Shown: piece by piece, positions 35,451 to 43,255 of the stretch | Numbering within the stretch: position 1 is the first letter of the stretch | Layout: every line of letters starts with the position of its first letter | Position numbers and translations under genes: made by a program | Notes under the pieces: generated by a model | Seen by the model: the letters and a program-made list of their open reading frames with translations, nothing else | Database searches by the model: none | Told to the model about the DNA's origin: nothing | Origin: Serratia sp. M24T3 | Lineage (GTDB): Bacteria > Pseudomonadota > Gammaproteobacteria > Enterobacterales > Enterobacteriaceae | NCBI RefSeq assembly: GCF_000257645.1 | Contig: NZ_AJHJ01000040.1 | Location: 1 to 46,107 of the forward strand | Length of the DNA: 46,107 nucleotides | Direction: 5' to 3'

Positions 35451-36245
35451 TCAAGCCACGCGCGCGGTGGAATAAACACGCTCGCTAATTTGCTGTTGGG
35501 TCAAGGCCGAGGGGCCTGCGGCGGCCTGTCGGTCTAAGGGGATGTCATAGGTTATGCTCGCGCCCCAAGCGTCGGGAGCCTGTGGATCGTGGCGAATTTT
35601 GTCGAACACCCACAGGCGCGAGCCGAGTGAAAACCCCTCTTTCAGGTCGTGAGTAATCATAAAAATTGTCAACTGATGCTCTTGCCACAAGGTGGTAATC
35701 AACTGGTGCATGTCTTTTCGGATACCTGGGTCCAGCGCGCCAAAAGGTTCGTCGAGCAGCAAAATGCGTGGTTTCTTGGTCAGAGCCTGTGCTAGCGCCA
35801 AACGCTGCTGCATGCCGCCAGAAAGCTGGTGCGGATACTTATCCAGTGCGTGTCCCAGCCCAACCTGTGCAAGCATCTCGGTTGCACGTTCGGCAATCGC
35901 CCGCCGCTTGCTGCCCCACACCCGGCCTAACCAGCGCGCCTGCACAAACTCCTCTCCGAGCATCACGTTTTGCAGCGCTGTCAGGTGTGGAAACACCGAA
36001 TAGCGCTGAAACACCACACCGCGATCCTCGCCCGGCTCTTGTGGGATGGGTTTGCCGTCGAGCAAAAGTTCGCCTTTGCTAGGACTTTCTGTGCCAAGCA
36101 TCATCTTCAAAAAAGTGGTTTTCCCACAGCCAGATGCCCCAACGATCGACACAAACTCGCCTTCCTGCACCTCGGCATTGACCCGTTCCAGCACCACCTG
36201 ATTGCCGTAGTGTTTTTCCAGATTGCGCATACTCAGTAAGCTCAT
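35451..36245 (-). CDS. ABC transporter ATP-binding protein (guanidine operon)
   Basis: A 264-residue ATPase of the nitrate/sulfonate/taurine importer type. Walker A GASGCGKTT, signature LSGGMQQRLALAQAL, Walker B ILLLDEPFGALD and switch histidine MITHDLKEG are all intact. It energises the importer formed with the permease and binding protein in the same operon. Under guanidine riboswitch control the cargo is likely guanidine or a compound that yields it; substrate is inferred from context. Confidence 0.92.
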   Translation of the reverse strand: MSLLSMRNLEKHYGNQVVLERVNAEVQEGEFVSIVGASGCGKTTFLKMMLGTESPSKGELLLDGKPIPQEPGEDRGVVFQRYSVFPHLTALQNVMLGEEFVQARWLGRVWGSKRRAIAERATEMLAQVGLGHALDKYPHQLSGGMQQRLALAQALTKKPRILLLDEPFGALDPGIRKDMHQLITTLWQEHQLTIFMITHDLKEGFSLGSRLWVFDKIRHDPQAPDAWGASITYDIPLDRQAAAGPSALTQQQISERVYSTARVA

Positions 36246-36264
36246 AGCGTGCTCCGTTTTAAGC

Positions 36265-37077
36265 TCATTTAACGTAATACCACGGCCAGCAGCGGCGGCT
36301 AATCAGGCGCAGCAGGGCATCCAGGGCAAAGGCCAGCAGGGTAATCCAGGCGACGTAGGGCAGAATGACGTCCATCGCCAGATAACGGCGCATCAGGAAG
36401 ATGCGATAGCCCAGGCCTTCGGTGGCGGCGATTGCTTCTGCGGCGATCAGGAAAAGCCACGCAGAGCCTAAGGAGAGGCGCACGGCGTCGAGCAGGCGCG
36501 GCATCAGCTGTGGCAAAATAATACGCCACAGGATTTGCCCGCTGTGGGCGCTGAGAGTTTGTGCCTTGATTAGCTGTTCCTGTGGGATCGATTGCACGTG
36601 CTGCTGTAAATCGCGGGCGATAAACGGCGTCACGCCAACGGCAATCAGCACCACTTTCGACAGCTCCCCCAACCCGAACATAATGAACAGGATTGGCAGC
36701 ACTGCCAGTGGAGGAATAAGGGCGAACAGCGTCACCAGCGGAGAGATAAGCGAACGTACAGCAGGCAACGCGCCGCAGAAAATGCCCAGCGCCAACCCGA
36801 GAAAAGCGCTGATCAAGATGCCACTGAGCAGGCGAATCAGGCTGGCGTAAGTGTCGGCCCACAGCAGATATTGGCCGGTGCGCGGGTCAGGCTCGAAGGC
36901 GACGCGGTAAAGTGCATCGCCCATTGAACTAAAGCTTGGAAGCAGCTTGTCGAAAGCATTGACCGACAGACGAGCATCCGACGCCATCAGATACACCAAT
37001 ACCAGCAGCAGCAGGGGCAGCAACCCTAGCAGGCTGCGTGACAGGCGTTGGGGTTGGTAGTTGATCATTTTGCGCAT
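36265..37077 (-). CDS. ABC transporter permease (guanidine operon)
   Basis: A 270-residue inner-membrane protein with about six membrane helices and the BPD_transp_1 cytoplasmic loop (AQTLSAHSGQILWRIILPQL), which docks the ATPase. It belongs to the SsuC/TauC-like group. AAGGAG lies eight bases before the ATG. It is 19 bases upstream of the ATPase gene and 34 bases downstream of the binding-protein gene. Confidence 0.9.
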   Translation of the reverse strand: MRKMINYQPQRLSRSLLGLLPLLLLVLVYLMASDARLSVNAFDKLLPSFSSMGDALYRVAFEPDPRTGQYLLWADTYASLIRLLSGILISAFLGLALGIFCGALPAVRSLISPLVTLFALIPPLAVLPILFIMFGLGELSKVVLIAVGVTPFIARDLQQHVQSIPQEQLIKAQTLSAHSGQILWRIILPQLMPRLLDAVRLSLGSAWLFLIAAEAIAATEGLGYRIFLMRRYLAMDVILPYVAWITLLAFALDALLRLISRRCWPWYYVK

Positions 37078-37111
37078 CGAATGCTCTCCTTTAACGATCG
37101 TGGTCTGGCGA

Positions 37112-38176
37112 TTACAGTTTGTTAGCCGCGGCGAGCTTCACAAATTCATCGGTGAAATGCAGTTTCTGGTTAGCCGGATTGCCCCAGTTACCCGCAGGCG
37201 TTGTGATACCAACGGTCGTGGCATCAGGCGCGCCTTCGCCAAGCAGGCCGTGCGCGAAAGAGAATTCGGCTACCGACTGCATGGTGGTTTTGATTTGTGG
37301 ACCGTCAATGAAATCCAGGGTTTGCCTGGGTGTGCCAAAGAGGTAGGTGTCGGCGATCTGCTCGTCGAAACCTTTAAGGTCAGTGCCCGATTCGTGCGCC
37401 ATATAGGTGCGCGCCTTAACGGCATCCGGGCCATTACCTTTCATGGCGTTCAGCGTTTCATACCAGGCACCGGTCAGCGCTTTGCCCAGCTCGGGGTGAG
37501 CTTTCAGGGTTTTGCCGTTGACCACCAACAGGTCGAGGATTTCACCGGGAATTTGTGCAGAAGAGAATATTTCGTGGCTGTCTGGCTGCTTTTTAGCTTC
37601 AGCCAGCAGCGGGTTCCAGGTAACGATGGATTTTACTGCCGGAGTACCGAAAGCGGCGACCAGATCGGCATCGGCGGTATTCACTACAGTGATATCTTTT
37701 TCGCTCATGCCGGATTTCTCCAGCGCGCGGGCCAGCAGATATTCTGAGACTGAAAGCTGAACCAGATTAATTGACTGACCTTTCAGTGATTTAACATCAC
37801 CGCCGCCTTTAAGCATGATGCCGTCGTTGCCGTTGGAGTAATCACCAACAATCAGCGCGGTGCTGTCTACGCCACCGGTTGCCGGAATAGTCAGGGCGTC
37901 CATGTTGGTCATGGTGCAGCCGTCAAATCCGCCAGAAGTGTACTGATTCACCGATTCGATGTAGTCGTTGACCTGTACGAACTGAATTTTGATGCCGTAC
38001 TTATCGGCCCATTTCTTGAGGATCCCACTTTGTTGGGCAAAGTCCCACGGCATCCATCCGGCGTAAATAGACCAGGCGATTTTAAACGTAGGTTGGGTAG
38101 CGGCCAGAACGGGCTGGCTGAGAAGGGCAGCAAAGCATAAAGCGCAGAGCAGCAGGCGTTGGCAAGCTTTAATCAT
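37112..38176 (-). CDS. ABC transporter substrate-binding protein (guanidine operon)
   Basis: A 354-residue periplasmic protein with a Sec signal peptide (about 1-25, ending PVLA before ATQPT). The mature part resembles the NMT1/SsuA/TauA fold: FKIAWSIYAGWMPWDFAQQS, DGCTMTNMDALTIPATGGVD and AFGTPAVKSIVTWNPLLAEA. Several tryptophan and aspartate residues near its start could form a cation-binding pocket, which would suit guanidinium, but this is inference. I start at the ATG ending at 38176, four bases after GAGGAAA. First gene after the riboswitch. Confidence 0.9.
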   Translation of the reverse strand: MIKACQRLLLCALCFAALLSQPVLAATQPTFKIAWSIYAGWMPWDFAQQSGILKKWADKYGIKIQFVQVNDYIESVNQYTSGGFDGCTMTNMDALTIPATGGVDSTALIVGDYSNGNDGIMLKGGGDVKSLKGQSINLVQLSVSEYLLARALEKSGMSEKDITVVNTADADLVAAFGTPAVKSIVTWNPLLAEAKKQPDSHEIFSSAQIPGEILDLLVVNGKTLKAHPELGKALTGAWYETLNAMKGNGPDAVKARTYMAHESGTDLKGFDEQIADTYLFGTPRQTLDFIDGPQIKTTMQSVAEFSFAHGLLGEGAPDATTVGITTPAGNWGNPANQKLHFTDEFVKLAAANKL

Positions 38177-38223
38177 GACATTTCCTCTGACGTTGACCAC
38201 GGGTAAAGTGCAGGAGGTCGGCG

Positions 38224-38240
38224 GCGAGAATGGTTCTCGC
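38224..38240 (-). repeat. Hairpin between riboswitch aptamer and first gene
   Basis: GCGAGAA-CCA-TTCTCGC forms a perfect seven-pair stem with a three-base loop. It begins four bases after the aptamer and has no T run, so it is not a simple terminator. It may be part of the expression platform. Confidence 0.55.
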
Positions 38241-38244
38241 TTTG

Positions 38245-38340
38245 GCCTCCCGGGCTTTTATCCCGCCGTGTAACCGCCAGAGGGCGGTCGGTCACTCTCG
38301 GACCAGCCATCTGCGTATTGCAGACCGGAACCCTAGTGAC
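38245..38340 (-). promoter_or_regulatory. Guanidine-I (ykkC) riboswitch aptamer
   Basis: On the minus strand the conserved blocks appear in order: CTAGGGTTCCG (38336 downward), GGTCCGAGAG (38304-38295), an ACCGCC/GGCGGT hairpin, then ACACGGCGGGATAAAAGCCC and CGGGAGG. These match the guanidine-I class, which binds free guanidinium and switches on export or degradation genes. The aptamer ends about 68 bases before the binding-protein ATG. The region between contains CCTCC (38217-38213), able to pair with the aptamer's own GGAGG (38250-38246), a possible switching helix. Confidence 0.95.
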
Positions 38341-38350
38341 CTTATTTCAA

Positions 38351-38415
38351 ATTGTATGGCGACACCGGTTTCCCGCTATCGCTCCTGCTGGATAAATACA
38401 GGCAAGATTCTTGCC
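38351..38415 (-). promoter_or_regulatory. Putative promoter and inverted repeat upstream of the guanidine riboswitch
   Basis: TACAAT (minus strand, 38356-38351) sits just before the aptamer and could be a -10 element, but no good -35 is found. Further upstream GGCAAGA-T-TCTTGCC (38401-38415) is a perfect 15-base palindrome, a candidate operator or activator site. Confidence 0.35.
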
Positions 38416-38691
38416 AGATCTCCTTAAATCATGAATAAATCACAAAAAAATCAGGTAATAATCATTACAATACAAAGTAGTAAAGGGTTTTTAGTCTCTG
38501 TGAACGTTTAGCCTCGATGAAATGGATGCGATAATTTGCGGATGTTTTTTAGGCAGGCTTCACCGTATTTGTGCAACCTGCACTGGCGCGGAGCAGTCGC
38601 TTCTTTGCTGTATCCTAAGGCCACAGGATGTTCTATCCTACTAAGCTGGGATGTCAGTAATTAATAAGAATATTGAATCAGGAGTCTGGAA

Positions 38692-39408
38692 ATGGCTGTA
38701 GGGATCAGGAGCAGGACCTTCGCGCGCTGGCTGGCGCCTGTAGTTGCATTACTCGTGGTTTTTCAACTCACCGCCTGTGGCGATAAAGAGCCAGAGCAAA
38801 GGAAAGCCTTCATCGACTATCTGCAAAATACCGTGATGCGCAGCGGGCAGAATCTGCCTACATTGAGTGAAGATCAGCGACAGAAATTTGGTAATTACGC
38901 CAACGATTACACCATCATTTTAAACTTCTCACGTCAGTTGAAGCAGTCCATCAACGAAGGATTGGCTCCTGCGGTTAACACTATCGCGCAGATCCACGTT
39001 CCGCAGGACTACTTGCAGCAGAAAGGCGCATTGCAGCAGGCCGCGGGTTCACTTAACAGCGTGACGCAGCAAATTCAGACCGCCAAGGCCACTGCCGACA
39101 CGGCTCAGGCCGCGCTTAAACAACCTGACGATCTGAAAGCCGTTTACAGCAAAGTCTATGCGCAAGACGTGACTCAACCGGCTAACGCGCTGCTTCCGGT
39201 GGTTCCGGCTCTGGCAGGCTTCACCCAGGATATTGCAGCGGTTGGTGATTTCCTTTCCCAGCAAGGAACCCAGGTGGCCTTTGCCAACGGTTCGGTCCAG
39301 TTGCCGACTCAGCAGCAGGTTGCACAGTACAATGCTCTGATGACGGGCCTGCTTGGTAAGCAACAGTCGCTGGTGGATGCACAAAAAATCATTGCCGGTA
39401 ATTTTTAA
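38692..39408 (+). CDS. yiaF: YiaF-like lipoprotein, DUF3053
   Basis: A 238-residue lipoprotein with lipobox LTAC (Cys29 region, FQLTACGDKEPEQR). The mature part matches E. coli YiaF as I remember it: RKAFIDYLQNTVMRSGQNLP, LKQPDDLKAVYSKVYAQDV and VGDFLSQQGTQVAFANGSVQ. Function is unknown; it is predicted to be a membrane-anchored helical protein facing the periplasm. In E. coli yiaF lies in the same chromosomal neighbourhood as glyQS, which suggests that the genes between glyS and here were inserted or rearranged. AGGAG precedes the ATG, and a terminator follows. Confidence 0.88.
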   Translation: MAVGIRSRTFARWLAPVVALLVVFQLTACGDKEPEQRKAFIDYLQNTVMRSGQNLPTLSEDQRQKFGNYANDYTIILNFSRQLKQSINEGLAPAVNTIAQIHVPQDYLQQKGALQQAAGSLNSVTQQIQTAKATADTAQAALKQPDDLKAVYSKVYAQDVTQPANALLPVVPALAGFTQDIAAVGDFLSQQGTQVAFANGSVQLPTQQQVAQYNALMTGLLGKQQSLVDAQKIIAGNF

Positions 39409-39440
39409 TAACTTACTGAATAGATAGATTTTATTGGAAA

Positions 39441-39466
39441 GCCACGTTCTGTTACGTGGCTTTTTT
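39441..39466 (+). terminator. Rho-independent terminator after yiaF
   Basis: GCCACGT-TCTGTT-ACGTGGC forms a seven-pair stem followed directly by six T, 33 bases after the stop codon. Confidence 0.92.
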
Positions 39467-39605
39467 GTCAAGAAAATCAGCAGGATTAATAAAAGTTCAC
39501 AATTTAGTGATGCCAGCCAGTGACGTAATCCTTTAGTTTTTATGTCATCTAACTGTTCTAAATTTTGAAAAAATTTAAGCCGAATATTTTAAGGAAGTCT
39601 TTTTT

Positions 39606-40394
39606 ATGAAACGTCACATGATGACATTGCTGGCTGCGCTTATCGCCACGCCAGGCATTGCGGCCGCCGCAGACAGCAGCGCTAACTTTACCGATGCGCA
39701 GCAGCAGGCGATTGGTAAAATCGCTTCTGATTACATCATTGCTCATCCAGAAGTGCTGGTGCAGGCAAGTCAGAAACTTCAGGCCCAGCAACAGCAGCAG
39801 CAGGCTAGCGATTCGCTGGCGGCGGTAGTGGCAAATGCGCCAGCCCTGTTGCAGGACAAAGATACTCCGACTTATGGCCCGAAAGATGCCAAAGTGGCAT
39901 TTGTAGAATTCTTCGATTATCAGTGTATGTACTGTAGCCGTATGGCGCCGCTGGTTGAGCAAACGATTAAAGCCAATCCAAACGTACGCTTTGTTTTCAA
40001 AGAATGGCCAATCTTCGGCGATCGCTGGAAAGCGTCAATCACCGCAGCTGAAACCGGTCTGTCGATTTGGAAACAAAAAGGACCTCAGGCGTACCTGGCT
40101 TATCACAATGCGATTTATGCAACCGGGCATGACGAAGGCAAGCTGACTGACGCAGACATTTCTGGTGCAGTTGAGAAAGTTAACGGCGCGCTGCCAAGCG
40201 AAGCACATCGTCAGGAAACACACGCTGCGCTGGCGAAGAATGACGATCTGGCAAAATCGCTGGGCTTCCAGGGCACCCCTGGTTTCATCGTAATGCCAGT
40301 GAGCGGTGCGAATGCCAACAACACCACCGTGCTGCCGGGCGCTGTGTCTGCAGAAGATTTGCAGGCTGCGATCAGCAAGGCACAGGGCAAGTAA
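39606..40394 (+). CDS. Periplasmic DsbA-family thiol:disulfide oxidoreductase
   Basis: A 262-residue exported protein: signal peptide (ending GIAAAA), a glutamine-rich helical N-terminal region (KLQAQQQQQQASDSL) and a thioredoxin domain with catalytic CMYC in FFDYQCMYCSRMAPL and the cis-proline loop FQGTPGFIVMP. It resembles the Com1/ScsC/BdbD-type group rather than E. coli DsbA itself; the N-terminal helix may mediate oligomerisation as in ScsC (inference). AAGGAAG precedes the ATG by eight bases. Single gene with its own terminator. Confidence 0.88.
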   Translation: MKRHMMTLLAALIATPGIAAAADSSANFTDAQQQAIGKIASDYIIAHPEVLVQASQKLQAQQQQQQASDSLAAVVANAPALLQDKDTPTYGPKDAKVAFVEFFDYQCMYCSRMAPLVEQTIKANPNVRFVFKEWPIFGDRWKASITAAETGLSIWKQKGPQAYLAYHNAIYATGHDEGKLTDADISGAVEKVNGALPSEAHRQETHAALAKNDDLAKSLGFQGTPGFIVMPVSGANANNTTVLPGAVSAEDLQAAISKAQGK

Positions 40395-40442
40395 TTGTGC
40401 TTGAGTCGATGATGATAATCCATTAAATATCATTGCCTTAAT

Positions 40443-40474
40443 AAAACGCAGAGCTCAACTTGGCTCTGCGTTTT
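40443..40474 (+). terminator. Strong terminator, probably bidirectional
   Basis: AAAACGCAGAGC-TCAACTTG-GCTCTGCGTTTT forms a perfect twelve-pair stem with T runs on both strands. It lies between the convergent DsbA-like gene and the small membrane protein gene and could serve both. Confidence 0.9.
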
Positions 40475-40510
40475 CTATTTTGACTCAATATCTAGATTCA
40501 AAATTACTGA

Positions 40511-40867
40511 TTAATTTTTATTGTCCGGACCCGTCGCCATTACAGATATGCAAGTATCAAGATTTTGGGCCGCAACGGCCTTCTGCCGAGGGCTCAGTGA
40601 CTTATATCGTTGTACTGAAACCTGTGCCACGTTTGCATCAAATTTCACCTTATTAATCGAATAATCACTGTTTTCGTTATCGATCACAATATGGATGTTA
40701 TTGGAAAAATCTGCATCATCCGCAGACGCCTGGTGCATGACGTCTACTGCTACACAGGCCGCCGCATCGTAATGAGGGTCATGAGCTGGTGTGCGATTGA
40801 ACCACCAAGCGACCAGGCCAACAATAACGGCAATAATTACTACCCATAGCAGGGATCTTTTTTTCAT
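40511..40867 (-). CDS. Small membrane-anchored protein of unknown function
   Basis: A 118-residue protein that I do not recognise. It begins MKKRSLLWVVIIAVIVGLVA, a basic tip and one membrane segment, followed by a soluble region of about 90 residues with two cysteines (in AAACVAVDVM and LDTCISVMA) that could form a periplasmic disulfide. No lipobox is visible. The start could also be the GTG three codons upstream (40876); neither has a clear ribosome-binding site. It neighbours a DsbA-family oxidoreductase, which is suggestive only. Confidence 0.7.
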   Translation of the reverse strand: MKKRSLLWVVIIAVIVGLVAWWFNRTPAHDPHYDAAACVAVDVMHQASADDADFSNNIHIVIDNENSDYSINKVKFDANVAQVSVQRYKSLSPRQKAVAAQNLDTCISVMATGPDNKN

Positions 40868-41009
40868 CACAAACACTCATTTTGCAGGGGAAAATCCAAT
40901 GGGGCCAGAATAAAGATCTACAAGCTTAAAAGCTAGCGCTGAGAAATAGCCTTACTAGGAGTAATAGCAGCTTCTAACTTAACAATTACATAATTATATT
41001 AATCTTCGG

Positions 41010-41043
41010 TTAACATTTTAGACCGAGGTGGTCGAAATGTTAA
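41010..41043. repeat. Long inverted repeat between LysR gene and small membrane protein gene
   Basis: TTAACATTT and AAATGTTAA are perfect nine-base arms, and inside them GACC pairs with GGTC around GAGGT. The hairpin follows the lysR-type gene by about 53 bases in its direction of transcription. There is no T tract, so it is an unusual terminator at best, or an operator. Confidence 0.6.
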
Positions 41044-41096
41044 TTTACAATAGTTATTAATTTTTATTTTTATCAACTAAATGTATCGCCATAATA

Positions 41097-41987
41097 TTAA
41101 GAAACTTGTTCCTGATAATGTAACAGGATATTCAATAACTCAGGCTGATGAGGTGTTGCTGCTAATTTCACAAAAGTTGGGAAGAAAATATTTGGTGCGG
41201 GATAAATATCGACAATATGGCAATATTCTTCTGCCTGTGGGGGAACCTCGGAGGCTGGCATCATTGATGCAGCGGCTATTCCGGATGCTATCAGTTCGTA
41301 CACCATTCTAGGTTCGTTGGCAGAGATAATAATATTAGGGCGAACGCCTAATCTAAGTAGCTGATTATTAATATATTCGAAAGTCCCTTCTCCATTAATT
41401 CTACGGATTAAGATTAACGGCAGCTGGCCAAGTTCAGAGAGCAACACCTGATCTTTCGGCGGGCTAGGCAGCAGCTTTTTCGAGATGAGCGCGACGGCCT
41501 TAACCGGCTGCATGCTGATACACTCATAACTCCCTGCCATGGTGGGCTGTTGAAATAGGCCAATATCGATACGTTTTTTGTCGAGCATGCCTTCAAGCGT
41601 GCTTGAATCGGCAACAATAGTTTCAATCTTAACGCCTTCAAGTTGTTGATAAAACTGTGCAACTAGCGGACTGAAATGGCGTTGAAACAGGTAAGAAATC
41701 CCAATCCGCAGCACTTCTTTTTTATTGTTGGCAACAAAGATGGCTTCGCTGCGCGCTTCTTCGACGTTACGTAAAATGTCACAGGCGCGCAGGTAGAGCA
41801 CCATACCGGCTTCAGTAGTAGTGATGCCGCTGCCGTTGCGTAATACCAGCGGTGTCCCCACTTCTTCTTCCAGTTCTTGCAGGCGTTTACTTAATGGAGG
41901 CTGGGAAATATTAAGTATTCGAGATGCTTTGCTGATAGAGCCTTGTTCTACAATGACACAGAAATAGCGTAAACGTTTTAAATCCAT
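41097..41987 (-). CDS. LysR-family transcriptional regulator
   Basis: A 296-residue regulator with the N-terminal winged helix-turn-helix (MDLKRLRYFCVIVEQGSISK, ISQPPLSKRLQELEEEVGTP) and a C-terminal periplasmic-binding-like effector domain. It diverges from the dehydratase-transporter-dehydroquinase cluster and probably controls it in response to a cluster metabolite such as quinate, shikimate or protocatechuate (inference). A T-N11-A operator candidate lies in the shared promoter region. Confidence 0.92.
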   Translation of the reverse strand: MDLKRLRYFCVIVEQGSISKASRILNISQPPLSKRLQELEEEVGTPLVLRNGSGITTTEAGMVLYLRACDILRNVEEARSEAIFVANNKKEVLRIGISYLFQRHFSPLVAQFYQQLEGVKIETIVADSSTLEGMLDKKRIDIGLFQQPTMAGSYECISMQPVKAVALISKKLLPSPPKDQVLLSELGQLPLILIRRINGEGTFEYINNQLLRLGVRPNIIISANEPRMVYELIASGIAAASMMPASEVPPQAEEYCHIVDIYPAPNIFFPTFVKLAATPHQPELLNILLHYQEQVS

Positions 41988-42080
41988 ACAAAACCTTTAT
42001 TAATATTATTGTCTATAATGAAAAGATTTAACTAAGTAAAAATAGAACTGTAAAACGCCGAAACAGCCTTGATGTAGATC

Positions 42081-42099
42081 ATGTTAATTAATCTAACAT
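42081..42099. promoter_or_regulatory. Candidate LysR-type operator
   Basis: ATGTTA-N7-TAACAT has symmetric six-base arms and contains the LysR-type T-N11-A pattern. It lies in the 395-base gap between the LysR gene and the dehydratase gene, nearer the LysR start (94 bases). The remaining gap holds no gene I can support. Confidence 0.5.
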
Positions 42100-42382
42100 A
42101 CTACTTTTTCGGTATGGCTTACTACCGTAAAACAGTATTCCCACCTTATTTAATTTTATGGTTAGTCTTAAGTCTCGAAAATAAGGTTGAAGACGTTGGC
42201 AAGGTTCATCAATGAATAAATCTACTGTAAAGAAAGATAGCTTGAAGTTGATATGGGATATTTCGTAGCAGATTGCAAACCCTAAACCAGCGCTATGACC
42301 CGCAGAGTTATTTTGACTCGGCACAGATTCGCTCGCCCATATTTTAAGAAAAACAGTAGTTATGACTACCTGGAGAATTATT

Positions 42383-43222
42383 GTGGAAAAATATAAAAAT
42401 CAACTATTTATCAATACAGTATGTCTTTCAGGATCGACTGAAGACAAGCTGCGAGCCGCCAGTGTTGCCGGATTTAATCAGGTCGAGCTATGGCGTCAGG
42501 ATGTGCAAGCCGCCGATGGTGATACCGCAGGGATTAAAGCCCTGTTGAAAACATTACCGTTGGGACTGACAGATTATCAGGTTCTGCTGGATTTTGATGG
42601 CGCACCGGACAGCATTCGAGCCGAGAAAAGACAAGAAGCTTTGCGCATGCTCGATACTGCGGTGGCATTGGGCGCAACGACTCTTTTGACGCCAGCCTGC
42701 ACTCATAAAGATTGCGTCAAAGAACGCGTGGAAGAGGATTTACGCTGGCTAGTCGCCGAGGCAGCTAAACGTGGACTGCGTATTGCCTATGAAGGAATGG
42801 CCTGGAGCACCTGGATAAATAATACTGCCGATGCCTGGAAAATGGTGCAGCGCATCAACGCGCCGAATCTCGGATTGGTGATCGATGCTTTCCACATCTT
42901 TGTCCGTCACCGCACTGCTGCGGATCTTGATGGTATCCCGATGGACAAAATTTATCTGGTCCAGCTCTCTGATCTGGCGATTGATCCAGCACCTGAGCAT
43001 CTGATTGATATCGCGCGACACAGTCGTTTGCTGCCGGGAGAAGGCAAGTTTCCTATCCACACTATTATTGAACGTCTGGAAGAGGGCGGATGTCACGGTC
43101 CGATTGGCCTGGAAGTTTTTAGCGATGAACTGAAAGCGCAAGAGCCTACCGGGGTTGCCCGTAAGGCGATGAAAGCTTTGCAGTCAGTCTGTTTTGGCAA
43201 GACGGCGCAATACACACTGTAA
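42383..43222 (+). CDS. Sugar phosphate isomerase/epimerase-fold enzyme, probable 3-dehydroshikimate dehydratase
   Basis: A 279-residue TIM-barrel protein. The four metal ligands of this fold appear in order as Glu in IAYEGMAW (137), Asp in LVIDAFHIF (168), Gln in IYLVQLSD (194) and Glu in GLEVFSDE (244), the pattern of 3-dehydroshikimate dehydratases. These make protocatechuate from 3-dehydroshikimate. The neighbouring dehydroquinate dehydratase supports that reading. I choose the GTG at 42383, seven bases after GGAG; an ATG seven codons earlier has no ribosome-binding site. No signal peptide, so cytoplasmic. Confidence 0.78.
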   Translation: MEKYKNQLFINTVCLSGSTEDKLRAASVAGFNQVELWRQDVQAADGDTAGIKALLKTLPLGLTDYQVLLDFDGAPDSIRAEKRQEALRMLDTAVALGATTLLTPACTHKDCVKERVEEDLRWLVAEAAKRGLRIAYEGMAWSTWINNTADAWKMVQRINAPNLGLVIDAFHIFVRHRTAADLDGIPMDKIYLVQLSDLAIDPAPEHLIDIARHSRLLPGEGKFPIHTIIERLEEGGCHGPIGLEVFSDELKAQEPTGVARKAMKALQSVCFGKTAQYTL

Positions 43223-43255
43223 TTCGAGGTGTTTTCATCGTTAAGGAGAAGCAGG

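Noticed and set aside
42088-42324. Minus-strand 78-codon frame in the LysR-dehydratase gap
   Set aside because: No recognisable domain and no clear ribosome-binding site, and it covers the candidate operator and promoter region. I cannot support it as a gene.
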